This document shows, in pieces, positions 34,680-41,069 of a stretch of 64,000 nucleotides of DNA (the first letter of the stretch is position 1; each line of letters opens with the position of its first letter). The translations under genes were made by a program, and so were the position numbers. This DNA is from JBDTSW01 sp963807385 (GTDB lineage: Bacteria > Actinomycetota > Thermoleophilia > Solirubrobacterales > 70-9): assembly GCA_963807385.1 (NCBI GenBank), contig CAWEBQ010000002.1:868001-932000 (forward strand). Reading direction: 5' to 3'. The notes beneath the pieces are model-generated. The model saw only the letters and a list, made by a program, of their open reading frames with translations, was not told the DNA's origin and ran no database searches.

Positions 34680-36025
34680 CCGTGGAGAGCGCGAGCATCC
34701 GAGAGGCGGCGAGTGCGCCCGGCGGGCGGGCTGGGCTCCCCCCGGGTCCCCGGGGCCCGGCCGCCGTCCACACGGCGAGGTTCCTGCGGCGGCCGCTGGA
34801 GACCCTGCTCGACTGGCAGCACCGCTACGGCAACGTGTTCACCGTGCGCTATCTGGTCTTCGGCGAGGGCGTCTACGTCGCCGAGCCGGATGCCATCCGC
34901 GAAATGTTCACGGGCGACCAATCGGACCTGCACGCGGGCGAGGCGAACGCACCGCTCGCCTCCATCCTCGGGGAGCGGTCAGTGCTGGTGCTGGACGGTC
35001 CGGAGCACCTGCGACAGCGGAAGCTCCTGCTGCCGCCGTTCCAGGGCTCGGCGGTCGAGAGCTTCAGGGCGGTCATCCGGGACGTCGCCGAGGCGGAGGT
35101 GGCAGGCTGGCGGACGGGCGCCGAGTTCCCGATCCGCGAGCGGATGCGGGCGCTGACCTTCGAGGTGATCTGCCGGGCCGTGTTCGGCGTCACCGAGCCG
35201 GCCCGGGTCGAGCGGCTTCGCGAGGCACTGCTCGCCGTCATCGACATGGGGGCCTTTCTGTTCACGCCGGCGTTCGTGCGGCGAGACCTCGGGCGGTTCA
35301 GCCCCGGCGGAAAGCTCAGGCGACGGCTCGCTGCCTCCGACGCGCTGATCTACGAGGAGATTGCCGAGCGGCGCCTGGCGGAGGACCTCGACGAGCGCAC
35401 CGACGTGCTCTCGCTGCTGCTGCGGGCGCGCGACGAGGCGGGCGAGCGGATGAGCGACGTCGAGCTCCGCGACGAGCTGATGACCATGCTCGCCGCCGGC
35501 CACGAGACCACCGCCACCGGGCTCGCCTTCGCCTTCGACCTGCTGCTGCACAACCCCGAGAGCCTGACCCGGCTGCGCGAGGAGCTCGAGGGCGGGAGCG
35601 ACGAATACCTGGAGGCGGTCGTGACCGAGACGCTGCGGGTGCGCCCAGTGATCGACGCCGCCGAGCGGACCCTGAGGGCACCGCGGGTGGTCGCGGGCTG
35701 GGAGCTGCCCGCCGGGATCAGGGTGTACCCGGCGATCGCGCTGGTGCACCGCCGCGAGGATCTTTACCCGGCAGCCGGCGAGTTTCGCCCCGAGCGGTTC
35801 CTTGACGGCCGGGCCAAGTCGTATTCCTGGCTGCCTTTCGGTGGCGGGATCAGGCACTGCATCGGCGCGGCCCTGGCGAAGGCCGAGATGGTTGAGGTGA
35901 TCCGCGTCGTCGCCAGCAGAGTGAAGCTGCGGCCGGTTCGCCCAGACCTGGACCCGGTCGTGATGCGGGGGATCACGATGGCCCCGCGGCACGGCACCCC
36001 GGTCGTGGTCGAGGGAAACGGGTAG
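34676..36025 (+). CDS. Cytochrome P450
   Basis: A 449-residue haem monooxygenase. The I-helix oxygen-binding motif is AAGHETTATGLAF, the K-helix ExxR is ETLRVRP, and the haem loop is FGGGIRHCIGAALA, with the axial Cys. There is no membrane anchor, so it is a soluble bacterial P450. The N-terminus (PGPRGPAAVHTARFLRRPLE) resembles CYP families acting on lipids or sterol-like compounds, but the substrate cannot be deduced. The GTG at 34676 is chosen for its GTGA overlap; a second GTG six bases on is possible. No ferredoxin or reductase gene is nearby. Confidence 0.95.
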   Translation: MTVESASIREAASAPGGRAGLPPGPRGPAAVHTARFLRRPLETLLDWQHRYGNVFTVRYLVFGEGVYVAEPDAIREMFTGDQSDLHAGEANAPLASILGERSVLVLDGPEHLRQRKLLLPPFQGSAVESFRAVIRDVAEAEVAGWRTGAEFPIRERMRALTFEVICRAVFGVTEPARVERLREALLAVIDMGAFLFTPAFVRRDLGRFSPGGKLRRRLAASDALIYEEIAERRLAEDLDERTDVLSLLLRARDEAGERMSDVELRDELMTMLAAGHETTATGLAFAFDLLLHNPESLTRLREELEGGSDEYLEAVVTETLRVRPVIDAAERTLRAPRVVAGWELPAGIRVYPAIALVHRREDLYPAAGEFRPERFLDGRAKSYSWLPFGGGIRHCIGAALAKAEMVEVIRVVASRVKLRPVRPDLDPVVMRGITMAPRHGTPVVVEGNG

Positions 36026-36074
36026 GCGCTGCACCGGGCAGCCCGTTCAGCCAAGTCGACGTCGAGGCTCCGAA

Positions 36075-36284
36075 CTAAGCACGGCCTCCGACCCAATGAA
36101 GGAGCTCACTGGCGGTGCTCCGCTGCCACCGGCGACCCTGACGCGACCATGCGTAGAGCCACAGCGCAGCGCGCTCGTCATCGTCCAAACCGGGGGCGTC
36201 CCCGATCCGGTCCTCAATTGCGTCAAACGCCGCTCGGGAGCGGATCAGCCCCGTGACGTCGCTTTGTGCTTGCGCAAGGCCCAT
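36075..36284 (-). CDS. 69-residue hypothetical protein
   Basis: Not recognised. A small helical, cytoplasmic protein that begins MGLAQAQSDVTGLIRSRAAF and contains an acidic middle (DDDERAAL) followed by a basic, Trp-rich end (RQGRRWQRSTASELLHWVGG). The ATG at 36284 is favoured over an upstream start because a strong Shine-Dalgarno (GGGGGAG) lies 4 nt before it. It lies after the DUF2294/desaturase pair but is separated from it by a 42-bp inverted repeat. Confidence 0.65.
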   Translation of the reverse strand: MGLAQAQSDVTGLIRSRAAFDAIEDRIGDAPGLDDDERAALWLYAWSRQGRRWQRSTASELLHWVGGRA

Positions 36285-36319
36285 AGTCTCCCCCTTTCGT
36301 GTTGGAGCTATGTGCCGAG

Positions 36320-36361
36320 TGGTCAGGATTAGCACCGATCCGCACTAATGGATGCTGACCA
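36320..36361. repeat. 42-bp imperfect inverted repeat
   Basis: TGGTCAG (36320-36326) pairs with CTGACCA (36355-36361), and ATTAG (36328-36332) with CTAAT (36345-36349), around a 12-nt loop. It lies between the end of the DUF2294 gene and the start of the 69-residue gene. It could act as a transcription terminator without a T-tract, or as an operator for the small gene. Confidence 0.5.
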
Positions 36362-36388
36362 CAGCGCCCTAACCGCAAATTGCGGGAT

Positions 36389-36787
36389 CTATGGCCCGGT
36401 GGCGAGCACGAAGAGCTCCACCGAGAGGTCGGGGTCCTGATGGCTGGCGCTCATGAACGCCACGACGTCCCGCCCCGTCCGCTCTTCAATCATCCCGACA
36501 AACCGCTCCTGCATGGTGTCCTGCCAGGTCTGCCGCGCCTCGCGGACCTCGTGCCACTTGCCGTCTTCGAACAGCGTTTGCTCGCTCGCGGTGTAGCCCC
36601 CGCCCAGAACGACCGTGACCAGCTCGCGCTGCAGGTAGGTGTGACACCGAACCGGGCCCTTCCCCGAGAAGCGCTTGTAGAGGCCGACCATCTCCCGGGA
36701 GATGTCCTCGCGCAGCGTTCCGTCGCGCTTATCGTCCGCCTCCACGGTCTCGGCATCGTCGCCATGCTCAGGCTCCGAGTCAGACAT
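36389..36787 (-). CDS. DUF2294 family protein
   Basis: A 132-residue protein matching DUF2294. The signature pieces are EDISREMVGLYKRFSGKGP, TYLQRELVTVVLGGGYTASE, and near the end ERTGRDVVAFMSASHQDPD followed by VELFVLATGP. The first 30 residues are very acidic. The function of the family is unknown. The start overlaps the desaturase gene by 8 bp, so the two are surely one transcript. That links this orphan family to membrane-lipid desaturation here. Confidence 0.85.
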   Translation of the reverse strand: MSDSEPEHGDDAETVEADDKRDGTLREDISREMVGLYKRFSGKGPVRCHTYLQRELVTVVLGGGYTASEQTLFEDGKWHEVREARQTWQDTMQERFVGMIEERTGRDVVAFMSASHQDPDLSVELFVLATGP

Positions 36788-37760
36788 CCCGCCGCTCCCT
36801 GGCGAGCCGCTGCGGGCTGATTCGGACGACGTCCCAGGCCAAGCCCGTGCGCTCGAGCAGCCGGATCAGGCCCGCCGCAGGATCCAGCTGGCCGCGGCCG
36901 AGGCCGTGCCGGGCGGAGGTCGGGAAGGCGTGGTGGTTGTTGTGCCAGGCCTCTCCCATGGTGGGAAGCGCAAGCCAGGCCAGGTTTCGCGATTCGTCCC
37001 CCGTCTCGTAGGGCCGGCGACCGAAGAAGTGGCAGAGGCTGTTGATCGAGAACGTGGCGTGGTGCAGAAGGAAGATGCGAACCGCACCGCCCCAGAGCAT
37101 GCCCGTCAGGCCGCCTGCCACCGTCCCGGTCAACGCCAGCCCCAGCGCGAACGCGACCGCTAGGCCGAGGAGGACCCAGACGACGAACATCCTGTTGAGG
37201 AAGCGCATCATCGGATCGGCCCGCAGGTCGTTGGCGTAGCGGCTCTCGTCGGCCCGTTCCGGGCTGCCGAACATCCATCCGAGATGGGCGTGGCCGAGGC
37301 CGCGAAGCGAGCCCAGGAAGCCACCGGAGTGCCCGGCGTGCGGGCTGTGAGGGTCCCCTTCCTGATCTGAGTAGCAGTGATGCTGGCGGTGGGTCGCCAC
37401 CCACTCGATCACGGGTCCCTCTGCGGCTGCTGAGCCGAGGATGGCCAGGACGGCCCTCGCGGGCCTGCGGGCCTGGAAGCTGCGGTGCGTGAACAGCCGA
37501 TGAAAGCCGACGCTGATCCCAATAACCGTGAGGAGGTAGGTGATCGTCATCACGAGCAGGTCAGAAGGGTTCAACAGGCCGCCCCAGCTGAACACGATCG
37601 CGAGCACCAGCATCGCCGGCGGCACGGCAACCACGAACACTGTGGCCAGCCGATCGACCAGCGGATACTGGACGCTGCGCATGTCGGTACCCGGCCTCGG
37701 GCGCGCGAGCGGGTCGGGGAACCGGTGCCGTGCCGGCACGGCAGTCGCGTCTTGCTCCAT
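36780..37760 (-). CDS. Membrane fatty-acid (acyl-CoA type) desaturase
   Basis: A 326-residue di-iron membrane desaturase that inserts a cis double bond in acyl chains, probably delta-9 by family. The three histidine boxes are HRLFTH, HRQHH and NNHH (EAWHNNHHAFP). Four membrane helices are visible, in two pairs. It starts with ATG behind GGAGG at 8-nt spacing, one of the few strong Shine-Dalgarno sites in this window, and a 7-bp stem-loop lies just upstream (37777-37795). It overlaps DUF2294 by 8 bp. A role in membrane fluidity or cold adaptation is likely. Confidence 0.94.
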   Translation of the reverse strand: MEQDATAVPARHRFPDPLARPRPGTDMRSVQYPLVDRLATVFVVAVPPAMLVLAIVFSWGGLLNPSDLLVMTITYLLTVIGISVGFHRLFTHRSFQARRPARAVLAILGSAAAEGPVIEWVATHRQHHCYSDQEGDPHSPHAGHSGGFLGSLRGLGHAHLGWMFGSPERADESRYANDLRADPMMRFLNRMFVVWVLLGLAVAFALGLALTGTVAGGLTGMLWGGAVRIFLLHHATFSINSLCHFFGRRPYETGDESRNLAWLALPTMGEAWHNNHHAFPTSARHGLGRGQLDPAAGLIRLLERTGLAWDVVRISPQRLARERRDV

Positions 37761-37776
37761 CCTGGGCCCTCCTTCT

Positions 37777-37795
37777 CGAAGCCTCGCTGGCTTCG
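37777..37795 (-). promoter_or_regulatory. Stem-loop in the desaturase leader
   Basis: CGAAGCC pairs with GGCTTCG around TCGCT, just upstream of the GGAGG ribosome site (about 37769-37773). It could modulate ribosome access, for example with temperature. The remaining gap to 37967 shows nothing recognisable. Confidence 0.35.
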
Positions 37796-37967
37796 CAGTC
37801 CGGATCGCGGCCGTTCAGACCGTGATCGTCCATTGAGGAGTGGCGCTGGGGGTGTCTAAGCGGGCAACCGGCGGACCGTTCTCACGAATGCGGAGGCGTC
37901 CAATCAGGTGAGCCCTCAGACCTCTCGTGACAAAGGATACACACGGCCCGCTGCCGGTCAGGCGGAC

Positions 37968-38639
37968 CTACTCGGGCAGGCCGTCCAGGAAGTCGACGAA
38001 CTTCTTCGTGTCGCGCAGCGGCGCGCCGTGGCCGAAGAGGACGAGCTTGGGCTCGAGGGCGGCCAGCTTCTTTGCGGAGCCGCGGTTGGTGTCGGGATCC
38101 GGGGTGAGGAAATCTTTGGGGAGGCGCAGGCCCGGGATCCCCGTGACAACGTCCATGTTGTTCAGCACGTCGCCGAGGATGAGCACGGCGTCGGACTCGC
38201 GCCAGTAGACGACGTGTCCCGCCGAGTGGCCGGGCGCGGCGATGACCTTGAAGCCGGCGACCTCGTCGCCATCGACGAGGACGCGGTCGACCTTGTGGGC
38301 GGGCCCGGTGAAGATGCGAGCGAAGAACTGGGCGAGAAAGTGGTCGGGCTGGCGCTCGCCGATGAGGGCGGGGTTCTCGGCGGGCTCGACGTCGCCCTCG
38401 GGCACCCAGTAGGGGATGCCCAGCGTGGTGCAGACCTCGTGCGAGGCGCCCTGGTGGTCCGGGTGCGCGTGGGTGAGGGCGTGCGCTGCGACGGAGTGCC
38501 CGCTGAGGTCCTTGAGGATGCCCTTGCCGGAGCGCTTCGTGCCCGCGTCGATCAGGACGTCCCCCGCGAGGTAGGCGTTTACCCCGTTGGGGAGGAAGAA
38601 GGTGTTGAGGTGCCAGACCTCGTCGGCGACTTGCTTCAT
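37968..38639 (-). CDS. Metallo-beta-lactamase fold hydrolase
   Basis: A 223-residue MBL-fold enzyme. The metal motif is LTHAHPDHQGA, with a downstream His in ALGAPGHSAGHVVY-like sequence (VIAAPGHSAGHVVYW), the Asp in LILGDVL and a final His near FGHGAPL. This is the glyoxalase II / quorum-lactonase-like group and the substrate is unknown. The start is ATG at 38639, with TAGTCT 7 nt upstream on the minus strand, sharing bases with the promoter of the divergent DUF2834 gene. Confidence 0.9.
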   Translation of the reverse strand: MKQVADEVWHLNTFFLPNGVNAYLAGDVLIDAGTKRSGKGILKDLSGHSVAAHALTHAHPDHQGASHEVCTTLGIPYWVPEGDVEPAENPALIGERQPDHFLAQFFARIFTGPAHKVDRVLVDGDEVAGFKVIAAPGHSAGHVVYWRESDAVLILGDVLNNMDVVTGIPGLRLPKDFLTPDPDTNRGSAKKLAALEPKLVLFGHGAPLRDTKKFVDFLDGLPE

Positions 38640-38646
38640 GCGGCCA

Positions 38647-38656
38647 AGACTAGTGT
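38647..38656. promoter_or_regulatory. Overlapping divergent -10 boxes around ACTAGT
   Basis: The gap between two divergent start codons is 23 bp. It contains TAGTGT on plus (38651-38656, 6 nt before ATG 38663) and TAGTCT on minus (38652-38647, 7 nt before ATG 38639). They share the palindrome ACTAGT, so the two leaderless promoters physically overlap and cannot be used at the same time. Confidence 0.45.
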
Positions 38657-38662
38657 GGGCGG

Positions 38663-39019
38663 ATGCGAAGCAAGACTCTGTGCTGGATCTATGCCCTGAT
38701 CGCGTTCGGCGCGCTCGTCGCCACGTGGTCGCAGAACATCAGGTTCTTCGGAGAGGAGGGCAACGACGGCCTCGGTGGGTTCATCGCCGGCATGTACGAC
38801 AACGCCGCGGCCGCGTCGATCTCGAACGACCTTCTGTTCATGCTCATCGCGGCCTTCGTCTTCATGGTCGTCGAGGCCAGGCGAATCGGAATCCGCCACC
38901 TGTGGATCTACCTCGCGGGCTCGTTCCTGATCGCGGTGAGCGTGACGTTCCCGCTGTTCCTGCTCGCGCGGGAGCGGAGCCTGGCCGGGCGGGAGAGCGC
39001 GCCGGAGGCTGCGGTCTAG
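38663..39019 (+). CDS. DUF2834 membrane protein
   Basis: A 118-residue membrane protein with three hydrophobic segments (about 7-22, 55-75 and 82-105). The pattern fits DUF2834: an initial YALIAFGALVATWSQN, a loop with acidic and Gly residues, then FMVVEARRIGIRHLWIYLAG. Function unknown. It probably starts leaderless, at the ATG 6 nt after TAGTGT. It converges on the Phd-like gene, overlapping it by 4 bp. Confidence 0.82.
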   Translation: MRSKTLCWIYALIAFGALVATWSQNIRFFGEEGNDGLGGFIAGMYDNAAAASISNDLLFMLIAAFVFMVVEARRIGIRHLWIYLAGSFLIAVSVTFPLFLLARERSLAGRESAPEAAV

Positions 39020-39189
39020 AGCCGGAGCGCGGACTCGATGAGCTCGGGCTGATCGAAGGCGGCGATGAGGCGGGCGTACGGCTTGCCGCGGCGGGTGATC
39101 AGGAAGCTCTCGCCGGCGTGGGCACGCTGCATGAAGTGCCCAAAGAGATTGCGGAACTCGTGGGCGCCCACCTCCTCGGCGTCGCCCAC
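39016..39189 (-). CDS. Phd/YefM-like antitoxin, solitary
   Basis: A 57-residue protein with the Phd/YefM fold pattern: VGAHEFRNLFGHFMQRAHAG, then ESFLITRRGKPYARLIAAF. In toxin-antitoxin pairs this domain binds DNA and neutralises a partner through the C-terminal tail. The tail here is short and no toxin gene follows, so it may be an orphan or a relic. The GTG at 39189 directly follows the tRNA-Ala 3' end. The same frame runs back through the tRNA into the endonuclease remnant without a stop, so the true start is uncertain. Confidence 0.6.
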   Translation of the reverse strand: MGDAEEVGAHEFRNLFGHFMQRAHAGESFLITRRGKPYARLIAAFDQPELIESALRL

Positions 39190-39199
39190 TTGAGGGGAG

Positions 39200-39273
39200 T
39201 GGAGCTGGCCGGACTCGAACCGGCGACCTCCTGCGTGCCACGCAGGCGCTACTTCCAACTGAGCTACAGCCCC
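39200..39273 (-). tRNA. tRNA-Ala (anticodon GGC)
   Basis: The cloverleaf is complete: acceptor GGGGCTG pairs with CAGCTCC, anticodon stem CCTGC/GCAGG holds the loop GTGGCAC with anticodon GGC, and the T arm is GCCGG-TTCGAGT-CCGGC. The D arm is weaker (GCT/AGC). The discriminator base is A and no CCA is encoded. GGC reads GCC and GCU, the main alanine codons in this GC-rich genome. It is joined to an endonuclease pseudogene on its 5' side and a Phd-like gene on its 3' side. Confidence 0.95.
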
Positions 39274-39604
39274 GAGCTCGTAGTTCCGGGCCCATTCTAT
39301 CGAGGCGCGCTGGTGGTTCTTCGGCGGCGAGAGCCTGAGTTGGATGCTGCAGCGGTCACCGATTCGCTCCATCGGTAGGGGGTAACAGCAGTCGAGCGCC
39401 TCGCAGTAGCCGCAACGGCGTCGATCTCGTCATCCGTGTAATACGTTCACGTCGCAGACGCCCACCCAGCTCCAGCACAAGGTCGTACCGACAGTGCTCT
39501 GTGAGCGGAGTGAAGACGGGGATTCCGAGGCGTGTGGCGTGGAAGGCGACCGCCGCCTCGGCCACGTTGCCTTTGTGGTTTGGGTGATCCGATGACACGA
39601 ACAC
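39201..39604 (-). pseudogene. Degraded PD-(D/E)XK endonuclease of the intron-associated type, reading into tRNA-Ala
   Basis: Three pieces in different frames resemble PDDEXK_5 nucleases. Piece one (39604-39449) reads NHKGNVAEAAVAFHATRLG then RYDLVLELGGRLRR, with the catalytic-domain start. Piece two (39446-39411) reads TYYTDDEIDAVA. Piece three (39408 onward) reads YCEALDCCYPLPMERIGDR, then IQLRLSPPKN, WARNYELGAVAQLE and the translated tRNA. About 30 residues with the core K motif are missing between pieces one and two. In intact relatives the gene likewise ends inside an adjacent tRNA. It is a broken relic of a tRNA-associated mobile nuclease. Confidence 0.75.
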
Positions 39605-39668
39605 ATGTTCTCATCCCGTGCACCCAACAAGGCTTCCAACGTGCCGAGTGTGTGTGCCGGAAGTGGGG

Positions 39669-40472
39669 CTACTCGCCCACGTCGAGCACCAGGCGGTCCG
39701 CGCGCATGTCGCGGATCACGAGCTCGAGGTCGCAGCGCTCCTCGAGCTCGCGCAGGAGCGCGACGGGCTCGGCCAGCGAGAGCTCCAGCGTCGCCCGGCC
39801 TTCGGAGAAGCGCGTGACCGCGATGTCCGCGGTCGCCCCGATCGACTTCGCGGCGTCCTCGAAGCCGACGAGCTGAGAGAAGTCCCGGAGCGGGCCGATC
39901 TCCACCTCGATCAGCCCGTTGAAGAGGTTGGGGGCGTCGAGCTCGCCGTGACCGCTCGAGCCGGCATCCACGGCGTGTGCCGCCATCTCATCGGGCTCCC
40001 CCCCGTCCACGCCGATCCGGGAGATCGCGTCGGTCAGCGCCTCCAGCATCCGTTCCCTCATGCCCCCCGGCCGCTTCGTCATCTCCGCAACCCGTTCGCT
40101 CAGCTCAGCCGCCTCGCGCAGCGCGCCGAGCCTGATCCGCGTGGCCTGCCCGCGAGCGGTGCGGCGCACCTCCTCGAGCTCCCCGATCAGCGCCGTCATC
40201 GTCGCGAGTTGCGCGTCGCCGGCGCCGCTTACCCGAGCCAGCTCTGCGCGAAGCTGCCTCAGCTCGCCCTCACGCTCCACCACCCGCTCGCTCAGCCTCG
40301 TCGCGACGCGCTCCAGCTCCTCGATCCGCTGCCCGCGTGCCGCCAGCTCCAGCCCCCGCGCCTGGACCTCGGCGTCCTGAAGCTCGGTCAGCGCCTCCAG
40401 TTCGGCGACGGCGGCGTCCACCTCGGCCCGTTTGTAGCCGAGCAGCGATCTCTTGAATCGTGCCGGGACGAT
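39669..40472 (-). CDS. DivIVA-like coiled-coil protein (possible ATC start)
   Basis: A protein of about 267 residues with a DivIVA-type opening (FKRSLLGYKRAEVDAAVAEL) and a heptad-rich coiled coil to about residue 120. A globular C-terminal domain follows (about 185-267, GLIEVEIGPLRDFSQLVGFE and FSEGRATLELSLAEPVALLR), which may be an adaptor domain. The only standard start is GTG 40421, which would cut the DivIVA motif in half. The codon ATC at 40472 is in frame and lies 7 nt after TAGCGT, so a leaderless ATC start is proposed. DivIVA-like proteins organise pole or septum growth. Confidence 0.7.
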   Translation of the reverse strand: MVPARFKRSLLGYKRAEVDAAVAELEALTELQDAEVQARGLELAARGQRIEELERVATRLSERVVEREGELRQLRAELARVSGAGDAQLATMTALIGELEEVRRTARGQATRIRLGALREAAELSERVAEMTKRPGGMRERMLEALTDAISRIGVDGGEPDEMAAHAVDAGSSGHGELDAPNLFNGLIEVEIGPLRDFSQLVGFEDAAKSIGATADIAVTRFSEGRATLELSLAEPVALLRELEERCDLELVIRDMRADRLVLDVGE

Positions 40473-40479
40473 GGGCGGA

Positions 40480-40485
40480 ACGCTA
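40480..40485 (-). promoter_or_regulatory. Putative leaderless -10 box of the DivIVA-like gene
   Basis: TAGCGT on the minus strand ends 7 nt before the ATC codon proposed as start. It matches the TANNNT spacing seen before at least a dozen other genes here. Confidence 0.3.
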
Positions 40486-40535
40486 GGTGGGGCACCGGAC
40501 GGACCGCCGGCCGGTGCATTTGCCAGGATCGGCGC

Positions 40536-41069
40536 TTGTCCTACCCCGAGCTGATCGAAACCGAGGGCCTCACCCTGCGCCGCCCCACCGAGGCCGACGC
40601 CGACGCCTACACCGCCATCTGGTCCGACCCGACCGTCTGGGAAGCACTCCGTGTCTGCGAGGACCCCGACCCTGCCAAGGCGGCCGCGGAGAGCCTCGCC
40701 AAGCAGCTACACCATTGGGACGAGCACGGCTTCGGCCTCTGGGGTGCGATCCCGGCCGGGGAGGGCGCGCCGGTGGGCTGGGTCGGCGCCTGGTACCCGA
40801 ACTTCATGCCCGCCGTGCTCGGCGAGACCGAGATCGGCTGGACCCTCCGAGCTCCCTTCCGCGGCCGCGGGCACGCGACGCAGGGCGCCGGCCTGGCCAT
40901 CGCCTGCGCCTTCGAACACCACGCGCCCGACCGGGTCGTCAGCCTGATCTCCCCGGGCAACGCCGCGTCTGCGGCGGTGGCGAACCGGCTCGGCATGCGC
41001 GAGGCCGGCGAGGGCACCACCGACCTCGGGATGACGCTTCGGATCTTCGAGCTACCGCGAACGGGCTAG
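40536..41069 (+). CDS. GNAT family N-acetyltransferase
   Basis: A 177-residue acetyltransferase of the RimJ/RimL-like group (Acetyltransf_3). It opens with TEGLTLRRPTEADADAYTAI, and the acetyl-CoA loop is LRAPFRGRGHATQGAGLAI (R/Q-x-x-G-x-G/A type). NAASAAVANRLGMREAGEG follows, typical of the C-terminal half. The acceptor substrate is unknown. The start is TTG at 40536 with AGGA 7 nt upstream. It is divergent from the DivIVA-like gene and its end overlaps the FMO gene. Confidence 0.9.
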   Translation: MSYPELIETEGLTLRRPTEADADAYTAIWSDPTVWEALRVCEDPDPAKAAAESLAKQLHHWDEHGFGLWGAIPAGEGAPVGWVGAWYPNFMPAVLGETEIGWTLRAPFRGRGHATQGAGLAIACAFEHHAPDRVVSLISPGNAASAAVANRLGMREAGEGTTDLGMTLRIFELPRTG

